Source: JAIYDQ01 sp034408855
GTDB taxonomy: Bacteria > Planctomycetota > Planctomycetia > Pirellulales > Pirellulaceae
Assembly: GCA_034408855.1 (NCBI GenBank)
Contig: JAWXCK010000122.1
Coordinates: 1-53,209, forward strand
Length of the DNA stretch: 53,209 nucleotides
Reading direction: 5' to 3'
Shown here one piece after another: positions 34,109-43,552 of this stretch. The notes under the pieces are model-generated. The model made no database searches and had not been told where the DNA came from. It worked only from the letters and a program-made list of their open reading frames with translations. The stretch's first letter is position 1; each line of letters opens with the position of its first letter. Position numbers and translations under genes: made by a program.

Positions 34109-34975
34109 CTAAACTTTGGCGGTCGCCCAGAGTTTTTTTCTAAGCGATTCGAGGAGATTCGCCGCGTGGCGAATCTCGGCTTTCTGTCGCTGGGGGTCTT
34201 GAGGGATCTCGCGTTCAATTGTTAATGGTCCGCGATAGCCAATACTCTTTAACGTCTGAAGGTAGTTTTCGATACCCACGTCTCCTTCACCAAGTGGAAC
34301 TTCGCACCCCCATGTCTTGCCCGGCGTGTCGCTCCAGGTCCCGTCTTTGCAATGAACACTGCGGACAAAAGCTCCGACTTGTTTCAGGGCTTCGATCGGT
34401 TCACCGGTGCCGTAAAGAATCATGTTGGCCGGATCGAAGTTGATAAACAGATTTTGTCGCTGAACATCATTTAGGAAAGCCAACAAGCTTTCGGCGGTCT
34501 CCTGACCTGTTTCGAGGTGAATCGACTGGCCATTGTTGTTCGCGTGGTCACACAATTGGCGAGTAACATTGACCGTATCGGAATAGAGCTTGATTGTGCG
34601 CTCATGTGGAACAAAGCCAAGATGCAAGCCGACAACGTCGCACCCGAGCAACCGGGTAAAGTCGGAGATCTCTTTCATCTCTTGCAAGCGAGCGGCTCGT
34701 GTTTCTAACGGCACCAGTCCGACCGTCCGTTCTACCGTCGGAATATCGGCGTAACTTTCGCCTTCGAAACCGCCAAAGACACAGGTAAGTCGTATTTCAA
34801 GTTCATCTAACTTTCGAACAAAATCCTCAGCGGCTTTCGGCGTACGCCCTTCTCGATGCGGCGTATGGAGTTGAATGGTCGGTATCTTCAGCTCGCTCGC
34901 CACTTCCAATCGAACCCCCAATCCTGCGTCGATACTCGTGAAGACGCCAATAGGCCAAATTTGCGTGTCGTTCAT
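34109..34975 (-). CDS. Sugar phosphate isomerase/epimerase family protein (xylose isomerase-like TIM barrel)
   Basis: The 288-residue protein belongs to the AP-endonuclease-2/xylose isomerase-like superfamily. Likely metal ligands are visible as LHLGF (His), HLETGQE (Glu), NFDPAN (Asp), VHCKDG (His) and TIERE (Glu). Members isomerise or epimerise sugars, inositols or related compounds; the substrate cannot be told from sequence alone. The gene lies between a membrane protein and fabH, all in one direction with gaps of 44 and 27 bp, yet has no obvious link to lipid synthesis. Confidence 0.8.
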   Translation of the reverse strand: MNDTQIWPIGVFTSIDAGLGVRLEVASELKIPTIQLHTPHREGRTPKAAEDFVRKLDELEIRLTCVFGGFEGESYADIPTVERTVGLVPLETRAARLQEMKEISDFTRLLGCDVVGLHLGFVPHERTIKLYSDTVNVTRQLCDHANNNGQSIHLETGQETAESLLAFLNDVQRQNLFINFDPANMILYGTGEPIEALKQVGAFVRSVHCKDGTWSDTPGKTWGCEVPLGEGDVGIENYLQTLKSIGYRGPLTIEREIPQDPQRQKAEIRHAANLLESLRKKLWATAKV

Positions 34976-35019
34976 GATGTGTAGAAGGGTTGGGTTGGAA
35001 GAAACGGTGAGAGGGGAAA

Positions 35020-36504
35020 TTAGACGGCTTCGGCATAACCCTTCGGCGCATCACCAGAGTTGGCTGGCTTCGAGGAAGACTTGCGTTTCATAAAGTTGCG
35101 AACCACATCCAAGGCAATGCAATCATCAAGGTTAGGACGAAAAACAGTCAAGAGGGCACATGGCAAAAACCAAGCCATGTATAGCCCTCCACCATAAGCA
35201 TAGCAAAATTGAGCGGCCGTCATGATTGCGGCGGTGCAACTCATCAACGTAGCCAAACTCTTTTGAGCTGGCCAAAAAACAAACGATAAACTGAGCAGGA
35301 GGAAGGCTACCATCACCGGAATTCGAAAATAGGGGTACCAACCAAGTCCCCAGACGCCATCGAGGTCGGTGAAGGCGAACTGAATCACACCGAACATTTG
35401 CATCAATCGAGGCAAGAATCCCTCTTGGGTCGTTGCAACTAAGGCACAAACCATCGCAAGAACGGATGTGAGGAAGCCAAAGATAAATCGACGACGACCA
35501 CGCAACCAGTAAAAACTAATCCATAGCGGCAACAAAAAGAACGGATAAAAAACTAATCCGGCCGCGCCGCCAAGCATCATGCCTGAAACAATAGGTTGTC
35601 GATAAAAAGCCACCGCCAACACAATCAAGGCACCCGGTGCCAGATGATCGATTCGACCGGTCATCTGAGCCGTATAGGGCAAGAGAAGGAACAGCGTCGC
35701 GACGCCAATCCCAGTCTTCAGGTTTTCAAAGTGCCAGTATCCAATCGCGACAATGCCCAAAACTAAAACCAAATTTGAGATAACGAGGAACAACCGAGCG
35801 GCACCGACGATGCGTGGATCGCGAGCAATCGAATCGCCGGTTGGCAGATTAATTTTAAGATCCGAACTTTTCACGCCCACCAATGTTGGATCGGTCGACG
35901 TTTGGATATCCGGCAATAACTTGAGCAAGTCATAACCGGGACCCGGCTTGATACCCGACTTCAGCTGAAATACTGGCGGGCTAGTGATGACGTTCGCCAT
36001 CAAGAAAACGAACAAAGAAACGCCAATAAAAGTCGTACCGCCGCTGGTCAAGTTAGGTTCGAGGAGCGGCCGACGAACCATTGCGGTATCTAACAGCATA
36101 CGAATGACCCAAAGTCCGCAAACCGAAAGAAGCCACAAAAAACCACAGTACTTGAGCTGATCCCCTGTCCATTTGGGACGGACCTTTTCGTCGATTTGGA
36201 GAGGCACAGAAGACGAAATGGTCGAAGGCGGAACAGTCGCTGGAATTCCTATCGAAGATGCAGTTTCAGCATTCGGCGTTGTTGCAGAATCTTCGGCAGT
36301 AATTCTGGCCGCTAACGCATTGGCCTTTCGGCCTTCATAGACAAACATCAAGCCGGGCGTAAGCAAGATCAGAAGCGCGATGTCGAGATTGCGGATGCTC
36401 CACATCCTATGGAACATAAAGAAGAGTGCAACAATCACGAACGACGACATAAAAACCCATGTCGCCGGTTCCGGACGTTGATAGTAGAAGAGAAACTGAC
36501 TCAT
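35020..36504 (-). CDS. Multi-pass membrane protein of unknown function
   Basis: The 494-residue protein has about ten hydrophobic segments. Two come first (residues about 16-55), then a hydrophilic loop of about 55 residues, then the remainder from residue 113 on. A segment reading GRIDHLAPGALIVLAVAFYRQP, then GAAGLVFYPFFLLPLW, resembles polyprenyl-phosphate-dependent glycosyltransferases of the GT87/DUF2029 kind. No firm catalytic motif is seen, so this is only a suggestion. The tail after the last segment is short and basic. It heads the run that continues with the TIM-barrel gene, fabH and fabI. Confidence 0.6.
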   Translation of the reverse strand: MSQFLFYYQRPEPATWVFMSSFVIVALFFMFHRMWSIRNLDIALLILLTPGLMFVYEGRKANALAARITAEDSATTPNAETASSIGIPATVPPSTISSSVPLQIDEKVRPKWTGDQLKYCGFLWLLSVCGLWVIRMLLDTAMVRRPLLEPNLTSGGTTFIGVSLFVFLMANVITSPPVFQLKSGIKPGPGYDLLKLLPDIQTSTDPTLVGVKSSDLKINLPTGDSIARDPRIVGAARLFLVISNLVLVLGIVAIGYWHFENLKTGIGVATLFLLLPYTAQMTGRIDHLAPGALIVLAVAFYRQPIVSGMMLGGAAGLVFYPFFLLPLWISFYWLRGRRRFIFGFLTSVLAMVCALVATTQEGFLPRLMQMFGVIQFAFTDLDGVWGLGWYPYFRIPVMVAFLLLSLSFVFWPAQKSLATLMSCTAAIMTAAQFCYAYGGGLYMAWFLPCALLTVFRPNLDDCIALDVVRNFMKRKSSSKPANSGDAPKGYAEAV

Positions 36505-36709
36505 CTACAGCTCCCGAACTTTACTTCGAATATTTCCTAGAAAGGGATGTAAGCATAAGCTGATCAACGGCTTGTGAGAAGAGCGGGACCCGTCGAATGC
36601 CAATATTTTCAATACTTCTCACCAATAACAACACGCAAACGACGCGTTCCAAGGTCGAGCCTCTGACTGTTTCCTCGTGGTTTCCCGGAACAATTGAGCG
36701 ACATTTGCT

Positions 36710-39685
36710 CTACTGCGAAAGCGGAATTTGCTTGGGGCTGGTCAAATAGGCGATTAAGTGGAGTACCTCGGTATCGGACAGTGGATTGAGCATTCCGTCG
36801 GGCATGAGCGAAACCTGAGAAAGCTTTCGCTGTTCGATTTCGTTTTTAGGAAGGACCAGCCGCTCATTTACCGTCTGGATGGTCAAGGCAAGTTCGGTTT
36901 CCTCAACGACCAAACCGCTGACTGTCCTCCCGCCGTCAAGGAGCAAAATCTCCATCAGATAGTCCTTGGCTACGGCGGCACTCGGATCGAGCAAATTTTC
37001 TAGCAGGTAATCGATATTCATGCGCTGGGCACCGGTGATATCCGGTCCAATCGTTCCTCCCGTATCAAAAAAACGATGGCAGTTGCTACAGTTTTTTTGG
37101 AATAGGACTCGACCAGCAGTCGCATCTGCTTTTTTGAGCGATGATGGCGTAATGCGCTTTTTAAGACTAGCCAACTTTTTGGCTGTCGATTCGGGCGTGC
37201 TTCGCAATTCACCCCAAATCGAGAGCAATCGCTTCTCAAGACTCGCGTCGTTAATACTTAGCAGTTGCCTGGCAGTAAACGCAGTCACATCTCGTCTCGG
37301 GACTCGCTCCGCTTCCAAAGCATCCATCAAAGCGCTTCCCCATGTTGCTCGCGATGCCAACGTTTGCAAAATATCCTGCCGTGTTTCAGCATCGAACACG
37401 CTGTAGCGTTCCAACAATCGCGAAGCAGTTTCCGGATGATCGAACTCCGCCAAGCCGCGAATTGCTAATCGTCGCAAGGCTGGATCGTCAATCAATTCAA
37501 GCAACAAGCTCGATGTGCTGGCTTCCTTTTTATCGATCAGCGATTGGAGGGCTCGATTGCGTCCGACGGACGCAAGTGCTTCTTGAGCAACTTGCCGACG
37601 TAACTCGGTAACCGCTTCCGGGTCATCAAAGATGAGGGCAAGCTCGATAGAAGACTGTCGAATACCTTCATCAGAGTTGGCTCGAAGCCTGGCAAACACA
37701 TCGTTCCATCCGTCGGGCATCGGCATCGCACGCCTCCCCTCTAATCCTCGCAAAATACCGTCGAGAACACTTTGTTGATACGCTGGATCGCGCCGAGCAC
37801 CGAGTGTCCCGATCAGTTTTCCAATCCCCGTGTCAGCTTTGACATGTGATGACACTCGCCTAGCAACATTGCTTTGTATCAATGCAAGCTTGGAATCGAT
37901 CGCCAACTGAACGAAACGATTGAGATCTTTATCGACCAGCGACTCGATTCCATACCAGATCATTATTGGGATATTCGGATCGCTGGCATCTTCGCTTCTT
38001 CGCGATAATGCCGCAGCCAGCGACCAGCGATCGGCAACCGGTAATCGCTGGAGAGATGACGCCAAGTAGAGCCGGACAAGGGCCGAGGCGTCGGTTGTCG
38101 CCAATTTTTCGAGTTGCTTCAGGACGTTCTTGCTCGGTGTGCCCGACTCGCACAGCAATCGAATCGACCAACTACGAATATGCTCGTCGGCATGATCGAG
38201 TTGATCGACTAAAAAACTTTCGTCGGCTCCATTGATAGCCCACAATGCCCATAGAGCTCTTAGTTTGCGAGTGACGTCAACATTCTCTTGAAACATCGTC
38301 CGAAATTCGTTGCGAACTTTGGTTAGATCCTGACCGTCGACCATTCGTTCTTGAAGGATTCGACGAGCGTGACGAACGTGCCAATCGTTGCGATGAAGAT
38401 GCAGTTGGACGAGTTCGAGTTCAGAAAGTTGTGCTACATCGACGGGCGTTTTGTCGGGATTGCCGTACGTAATCTTGAAAACCCGACCGGTATCGCGCTG
38501 GGTATTTTTAGTGTAATGGCATTCGCCAGTATCCGACCAGTCCAATACATAGACTCCGCCGTCAGGACCGTACTGCAAGGTGACTCCGACGTGCCACGGA
38601 TCTTTTGAACGCATCAAATCTGGAGCATGAGACGCGACATAGCCCGAACCGGATCGGCGCAGCCAATCCTGGTTGATTCGCTTGCCATGAATGTTGTTCA
38701 TAAAGACTGAGTTTCGATATTTATCTGGCCAACTGTCGCCAAGATAGATCATCGTACCGCAATGAGCATGCCCGCCCCCCATGGCATCTTCCTCAGTCGA
38801 ACCTAGGCCATCGCGAACGTTGTCTTGTCCGACGAAGTGAAGATGATCGGCGATCGTATCGATACGCTGGTAAGCATATTGACTCGATTCGCGATTCCGC
38901 CAAGGTTCATAATGAGCGCCTTGAATGACATGGAACAGATGTGGATTCACGCAGTTGCACATAAAGGCTTCGCCGACGTCGTTCCAGTCGATGCCCCATG
39001 GATTGGTCGTTCCGTCTGCATAGGGTTCCCAGACATGACGGATAGGATGATAGCGATAGACTCCCCCGTCATACTGGGTTCTCTGCTCGTCGGGTGTTCC
39101 AGGCTTACCGATCCGAGACCAATTGGTCCGGCCGTGGGTCCCATATAGCCAACCATCGGGTCCCCACGCAAAACCATTGGCTAAATTATGAGCATTGGCA
39201 TGATTGCCGAAGCCGTCGAGCAAAACTTGCGGTTGGCTATCCGGCACATCATTGTGATCGCGATCAGGAATAAAATAAAAATTCGGTGGCGACATGACCC
39301 AGGCACCGCCAAAGCCGACTTCGATGCCTGTCACGTAATTCAACTGGTCATAGAAAATCGTTCGCTTATCAAATTTCCCATCGAGATCGGAATCTTCGAG
39401 GATCACGATGCGGTCGCCCGGTCGTGTACCATGATTCGGGTAGTTGTACGCTTCCGCAACCCACATTCGACCGCGATCATCCAGACAGAATCCGATCGGC
39501 TGCTGGACATCCGGTTCGCCCGCGAACAACGTTACCTGAAAGCCTTCCGGAACGATCATCGTTCGAGCAGCTTCGGAAGGTGGCAGCGGAGCGTTAGGTG
39601 ACTGGGCCAATAAAAGGTCGACGTGCGCTGAACCAATCAGCGTCGTGAACCAGATCAATGAAAGAACTTGCCGAAGATCGAACAT
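36710..39685 (-). CDS. Secreted PVC-type haem-binding (CxxCH) protein
   Basis: This 991-residue protein belongs to a family almost restricted to Planctomycetes, Verrucomicrobia and relatives. It has a signal peptide (VLSLIWFTTLIGSAHV, cut near LLAQ) and an N-terminal beta-propeller of the membrane-bound dehydrogenase type (VPEGFQVTLFAGEP, then GRMWVAEAYNYPNHG). A HEAT-repeat region (about residues 440-810) and a C-terminal cytochrome c-like domain with CSNCH (866-870) follow. Such proteins are thought to oxidise sugars or other compounds in the periplasm; the substrate is unknown. It starts 2 nt after the trpC stop. The family is certain; the reaction is not. Confidence 0.9.
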   Translation of the reverse strand: MFDLRQVLSLIWFTTLIGSAHVDLLLAQSPNAPLPPSEAARTMIVPEGFQVTLFAGEPDVQQPIGFCLDDRGRMWVAEAYNYPNHGTRPGDRIVILEDSDLDGKFDKRTIFYDQLNYVTGIEVGFGGAWVMSPPNFYFIPDRDHNDVPDSQPQVLLDGFGNHANAHNLANGFAWGPDGWLYGTHGRTNWSRIGKPGTPDEQRTQYDGGVYRYHPIRHVWEPYADGTTNPWGIDWNDVGEAFMCNCVNPHLFHVIQGAHYEPWRNRESSQYAYQRIDTIADHLHFVGQDNVRDGLGSTEEDAMGGGHAHCGTMIYLGDSWPDKYRNSVFMNNIHGKRINQDWLRRSGSGYVASHAPDLMRSKDPWHVGVTLQYGPDGGVYVLDWSDTGECHYTKNTQRDTGRVFKITYGNPDKTPVDVAQLSELELVQLHLHRNDWHVRHARRILQERMVDGQDLTKVRNEFRTMFQENVDVTRKLRALWALWAINGADESFLVDQLDHADEHIRSWSIRLLCESGTPSKNVLKQLEKLATTDASALVRLYLASSLQRLPVADRWSLAAALSRRSEDASDPNIPIMIWYGIESLVDKDLNRFVQLAIDSKLALIQSNVARRVSSHVKADTGIGKLIGTLGARRDPAYQQSVLDGILRGLEGRRAMPMPDGWNDVFARLRANSDEGIRQSSIELALIFDDPEAVTELRRQVAQEALASVGRNRALQSLIDKKEASTSSLLLELIDDPALRRLAIRGLAEFDHPETASRLLERYSVFDAETRQDILQTLASRATWGSALMDALEAERVPRRDVTAFTARQLLSINDASLEKRLLSIWGELRSTPESTAKKLASLKKRITPSSLKKADATAGRVLFQKNCSNCHRFFDTGGTIGPDITGAQRMNIDYLLENLLDPSAAVAKDYLMEILLLDGGRTVSGLVVEETELALTIQTVNERLVLPKNEIEQRKLSQVSLMPDGMLNPLSDTEVLHLIAYLTSPKQIPLSQ

Positions 39686-39687
39686 GT

Positions 39688-40470
39688 TTATCCGCCGAGT
39701 AAATTTTTGACAGCTTGCTTAATATCGCTTTGTCGCATGAGCGATTCTCCGACCAGGATAGCTTGAACTCCTGAGGATAACATCAACGCGGCGTCATCGT
39801 GGGTAAAAATCCCACTTTCACCTACCATGCATACGTCCATTGGAATCTGAAGCCGCATACGAATCGTATGTTGCAAATCGACTTCGAAAGTATGAAGGTC
39901 TCGATTGTTGACGCCGATCAGCCGACAGCCAGTTGCCAAAACCGCCGGTAAGTTGGCTGGTTCATAGAATTCGATCAGCGCGTGCATTCCAAGCTCGCGT
40001 GTCCGAGAATACAGCCGCTTCAGTTCTTCCGGCGAGAGGCATTCGGCGATCAGCAAGACTGCGTCGGCTCCAGCCAGACGAGCTTCGGCGATCTGGTATT
40101 CGTCGACGATAAAATCTTTGCGAAGGAGCGGCAATTGGACATGCTGCCGAATCGCCGTGAGATAGTCGAGCGAACCTTGAAAGTAATCTTCGTCGGTCAG
40201 TACGCTCAAACAAGCTGCCCCGCCCGCTTCATAGGCTTTGGCAATTGCGACGGGATCAAAGTCCTCGCGCAACACTCCTTTGGACGGACTGGCTTTCTTG
40301 ACTTCGGCGATCAAACGAATCATCGGGAATCCGTTGAGTGCTGCTAAAAAATTTCGAGTCGGTGGCGCGTGCTCGATATCTTGAAGGATCGATTCGATCG
40401 GGCGCTCGACCTTGGCTTGGGCTACTTCTGTTCGCTTGGTTTGAACAATTCTTTCGAGGACGGTCGGCAA
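39688..40470 (-). CDS. trpC: Indole-3-glycerol phosphate synthase
   Basis: TrpC closes the indole ring in tryptophan synthesis. I start it at TTG 40470 (then PTVLERIVQTKRTEV), because AAGGA (40479-40483) lies 8 nt upstream and this gives 260 residues, the family length. The open frame to 40581 would add 37 foreign residues. Conserved segments are EVKKASPSKGVLREDFDP, SVLTDEDYFQGS, PLLRKDFIVDEYQI, IGVNNRDLHTFEVD and GESGI. No other trp gene is in the window, so it stands apart from a trp operon. The haem protein gene follows directly. Confidence 0.93.
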   Translation of the reverse strand: MPTVLERIVQTKRTEVAQAKVERPIESILQDIEHAPPTRNFLAALNGFPMIRLIAEVKKASPSKGVLREDFDPVAIAKAYEAGGAACLSVLTDEDYFQGSLDYLTAIRQHVQLPLLRKDFIVDEYQIAEARLAGADAVLLIAECLSPEELKRLYSRTRELGMHALIEFYEPANLPAVLATGCRLIGVNNRDLHTFEVDLQHTIRMRLQIPMDVCMVGESGIFTHDDAALMLSSGVQAILVGESLMRQSDIKQAVKNLLGG

Positions 40471-40641
40471 GTCGATTATCCTTTGTACTTGATAAATACA
40501 AATTCCTTGGGATGCGTTCAAGCAAAAAACGCTTTGCTGAATCTTTAAGAGTTTAACCGACACGCCGCCAAGTCGAAGCATACCCCACGAAAAAAACGCG
40601 TGCGACTACGGATGAGCAGTGCTGGTCGTTTTATCGACGGC

Positions 40642-42846
40642 TCAAAGAAGCGAGTCTTCGATATTCAGTAGCGAGTCGATCAACGATTCGATTACTTGAT
40701 CGACGTTTTCGGCTAGCGATTGCCTATCGAACCGAGCGTTCTCTAGTTCGTTGCTATCCATCGAATCGAATTCGAACAAGTGCTCGATGCCCAACACTAC
40801 CGCATCCGACTCGGATTCAATGCTCTCTGCCTCGACATCCATTTGGACTCGATTCAGCGAATTGGCGGAAACGGTTGCGACAAAAACAAAGCTTTCCGGA
40901 GCTGATGAGCTGCGTACCGTCGGCGAAGTGCTGCCAGAGGCAACGATCGGCGTCGAGCCGGTCGTGCTCGCAATGACCATTGCGCTGCAGTTCGCCTGAA
41001 GCTGTGACCAGCTCAACGGACTAGGATGAGCTGTCCCCCAAGGGTTCGTCAGCGTAAAAGTTTGCGACGATGCGTTGTATCCGGAAACGACGTAGGCATG
41101 TCCACCCACCAAGCCTCCCGCCGTTGCCCCCGATTTCGTGCCGATCGTGACAGCCTTATTCACATTTAAAGCTGCGATCAATGCTTGCTGTCCTGACGCA
41201 TCCAAATTGTAATTGGTCGCGTTGTATCCGAGAATTTGTGCATTGACCGTCCCCATCCAACCGCCTTCGATCGCAGCGTAATTGTTAGTTCCATTCCGAC
41301 CTGATTTACCGGTTGCGTTCCATTGCGCATAGGCTTTTTCGGCGAGCGCGATCCACAGAGAGTTAGAGGCATCGTTCACTCGCCAACCAGATCCTGAATA
41401 CGCGAGCGTTCCATTCGAATAGGCGGGCAATTGCCGATTGACCGTAACATAGTCGGCGACGCCAGCTCCAGTACGGAACCCGTCGCTAACCGTTCCATCG
41501 GAGTTGTAAAATGCTCCGTAAGTACCCGAGTAGAAACGGACCGTAAAGGTTCCGTCGCCGTTATCGACAAACATGTTCGAAACGGCAGTCGGATTATTGC
41601 TGGCTACCGCTCCCAGCGACGCGATGAAGTAACAATCGCCAAGTGCGCCCTGCTTCATGTTGCTCAACGCTGGCGTTCCATTGAAAAGCGTTCCGGAAAC
41701 GATTTGGTAACTTAGCGAAGAACCCGATAATGTCGGAACATCGGTCCCAAGGAACCATTTATCGATCAAGTTGGTCAGCAAGGTTGCCGAGCTTCCTGCT
41801 AACAGATTGCCAGCCACTTGGCCTTTGTAAAGATTATTGGCAGCGTTCGAATTGACGATATTGCTTGCAAGTACCTGAACGTAGCTCGGGACCTTGTAGC
41901 GTGTCGCATTGGTGACAATGTAACGAAAATCGCTAAGTTCCGTCGCGTCTACATTTCCATCGCTTCCAGCACTCCTCAGAAGTTGAATCATCTCCGTACG
42001 ATTGATCGATCCATCGGCGTAATAAGTCGAAACGAGACTCGCTATCGATGCGTTCTGCAATCCGGTCGTCGGCGACGGTGCTGGTGAAGGAGTTGGCGTT
42101 GGAGTTGGTGTCGGAGTTGGCGTTGGGGCCGCAACCGTCACGCGAGCCGCAGCCGAAATAGTACCACTTCGTGCGCTGATTACTGCGTTTGCGGCAGCGT
42201 TGGGAGCGGTGTACAACCCGGATGGGCTAACCGTCCCCGAGCTTGCGGACCAAGTAAATTGTGGTTGACGGACCAGCGGTTGCTGGAACTGATCTAAACC
42301 CACGGCCCGGAATTGCTGGCCGCCGCCGGCTGCAAGGCTTCCGGTTCCTGGCGTGACTTGAATGGTCGTAAGAAACTGCGACACCGTGACACGAAGCGTA
42401 CTGGAAACCGAAAGTCCCTTCGCATCCGCAATCGTAACACGAACTTCAAACGTTCCCGATCGATTAAAATTCAAGGTCGTGTTTTTTGCCGCGTTCGAGT
42501 TGTTCGCGCTGAACACACCGGCTGTACCTGTCGTCGTTGACGTCACGCTCCAACGATACGTCAACGATCGTTCGCCCGAATCATCGCTCCCCAACACCGA
42601 AAGACCAACGCTTCTAACGATCGTTTGCGTTGGATTAGACAAGCTAACCGGTTTAGCGACAGTCGGTGCACGATTCTGAGCAATTACAGTCGTCGTGGTC
42701 CTGGCTGAACGGATCGCAGCGACATCCAGGTTTGCCAGTAACCCTTCGACGGTATCGATCGCACAAAGTATGCGGGCTTCTAACTGATCAATGCCCAAGG
42801 GAGTATGGATCTTGGTCAGTTTGCGATTTTTATTCGAGCGGCTCAT
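40642..42846 (-). CDS. Calpain-like cysteine protease with Ig-like and EF-hand-like domains
   Basis: The 734-residue protein has the calpain (C2) catalytic triad: Cys405 in QGALGDCYFIASL, His583 in GGHAYVVSGY and Asn601 in NPWGTAHP. Before it lie a PKD/cadherin-like domain (about 60-157), a Big_2-like domain (about 159-240), and a Thr-Pro repeat linker (241-260). Two short acidic loops (ADGSINRTEM, DGNVDATEL) follow and look like EF-hand calcium sites. The N-terminus has no classical signal peptide but carries DQLEARILC, similar to the LExRxLL motif of planctomycete extracellular proteins. A calcium-activated, exported protease is likely by family; its targets are unknown. The acidic tail is ordinary. 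Confidence 0.86.
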   Translation of the reverse strand: MSRSNKNRKLTKIHTPLGIDQLEARILCAIDTVEGLLANLDVAAIRSARTTTTVIAQNRAPTVAKPVSLSNPTQTIVRSVGLSVLGSDDSGERSLTYRWSVTSTTTGTAGVFSANNSNAAKNTTLNFNRSGTFEVRVTIADAKGLSVSSTLRVTVSQFLTTIQVTPGTGSLAAGGGQQFRAVGLDQFQQPLVRQPQFTWSASSGTVSPSGLYTAPNAAANAVISARSGTISAAARVTVAAPTPTPTPTPTPTPSPAPSPTTGLQNASIASLVSTYYADGSINRTEMIQLLRSAGSDGNVDATELSDFRYIVTNATRYKVPSYVQVLASNIVNSNAANNLYKGQVAGNLLAGSSATLLTNLIDKWFLGTDVPTLSGSSLSYQIVSGTLFNGTPALSNMKQGALGDCYFIASLGAVASNNPTAVSNMFVDNGDGTFTVRFYSGTYGAFYNSDGTVSDGFRTGAGVADYVTVNRQLPAYSNGTLAYSGSGWRVNDASNSLWIALAEKAYAQWNATGKSGRNGTNNYAAIEGGWMGTVNAQILGYNATNYNLDASGQQALIAALNVNKAVTIGTKSGATAGGLVGGHAYVVSGYNASSQTFTLTNPWGTAHPSPLSWSQLQANCSAMVIASTTGSTPIVASGSTSPTVRSSSAPESFVFVATVSANSLNRVQMDVEAESIESESDAVVLGIEHLFEFDSMDSNELENARFDRQSLAENVDQVIESLIDSLLNIEDSLL
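42089..42127 (-). repeat. 6-bp tandem repeat encoding Thr-Pro
   Basis: GGAGTT/GGCGTT/GGTGTC-type hexamers recur and encode the Thr-Pro linker between the Big_2-like and calcium-binding parts of the calpain-like protein. Confidence 0.75.
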
Positions 42847-43260
42847 GGAGTTTTTCTAGACAAAAAGTGCGAGTGCTTTCAACCGACTTGCATTCGGATC
42901 TCGCAGCGAATCGAGAGCCATTTGAACCCTACTGCGCTTTCGACCGAGAAGCAAAAAATCGCGTGACTTTTAATTGTCTAGAAAATGATTTGACTAATGA
43001 AAAATTTGATATTTAGACACTCCTCGCCCATCGCCGCCATCGAATGCTTCAAAATCGTACTCGTACTCAGTGAAACGGTACTCGTACTCGTACTCGATTG
43101 GGAGCGATCTTCGAGTACGAGTACCGCCTGCGGCTGAGTACGAGTACGAAAATGCTGTCAATTTGCAAGTTTCGTCTTGGAAAGTGGTGGCGTTCAGCGA
43201 GAAGTCTCATATTTATCGAGATTTCCTTGGTTGCACAGCTGTCCCAACTGTTTTTCCTGA
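42847..43260. other. Non-coding stretch upstream of the calpain gene
   Basis: I see no plausible gene in these 414 bp. They hold the nested palindrome at 43055-43149 and one copy of a 17-bp sequence found again near dnaE2 (43189-43205). Short open frames across the palindrome have no coding character. Confidence 0.6.
43055..43149. repeat. Nested palindrome of TACTCG units
   Basis: An outer perfect 16-bp inverted repeat (TCGTACTCGTACTCAG at 43055-43070 with its complement at 43134-43149) encloses an inner perfect 14-bp one (GGTACTCGTACTCG at 43077-43090 with 43112-43125). The arms are built from the same TACTCG unit. It is probably a REP-like element able to form a long double hairpin. Confidence 0.85.
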
Positions 43261-43530
43261 CTATGGTTTTGGTGCAGGAGCGGCTGGCGGAGGCGCGGGT
43301 TGCCAAACATGACGAAACCATGCGGGAAGTTTAAAACGATGCGGGTTGGGCGGGACCTCATCGTCGGCTGGTCGATCCAATTGGCTGCAACGCATTCTCA
43401 ATGGCCCATAGCAGTTATTGAACTGGTCGATGAATTCCGGATGGGTGTCGGGAATACAAATGGCACCGACAACTTTGTTGCCTTGCACAATGATGCCACA
43501 AGGTCGATCTCGCTCGCTTCCTGACGACAC
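43261..43530 (-). CDS. Small hypothetical protein with a proline-rich tail
   Basis: This 89-residue protein is not recognised. GTG 43530 is preceded by GAGGG 9 nt upstream, and the gene starts 22 bp after mfnB, so it looks like a genuine last gene of the hpt operon. The core has IVQGNKVVGAICIPDTHPEF and three cysteines (CGI, NCYG, RCSQ), and the C-terminus is PAPPPAAPAPKP. No membrane segment or signal is visible. Confidence 0.55.
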   Translation of the reverse strand: MSSGSERDRPCGIIVQGNKVVGAICIPDTHPEFIDQFNNCYGPLRMRCSQLDRPADDEVPPNPHRFKLPAWFRHVWQPAPPPAAPAPKP

Positions 43531-43552
43531 GCTTTTTCACCCTCGGTGAAGT

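Noticed and set aside
43055..43149. TACTCG repeats considered as a CRISPR or origin iteron array
   Set aside because: The units are inverted rather than regularly spaced direct repeats, and no cas or replication initiator gene is near.
43067..43334. Short frames on both strands across the nested palindrome
   Set aside because: They arise from the TACTCG repeat and lack start signals and coding character.
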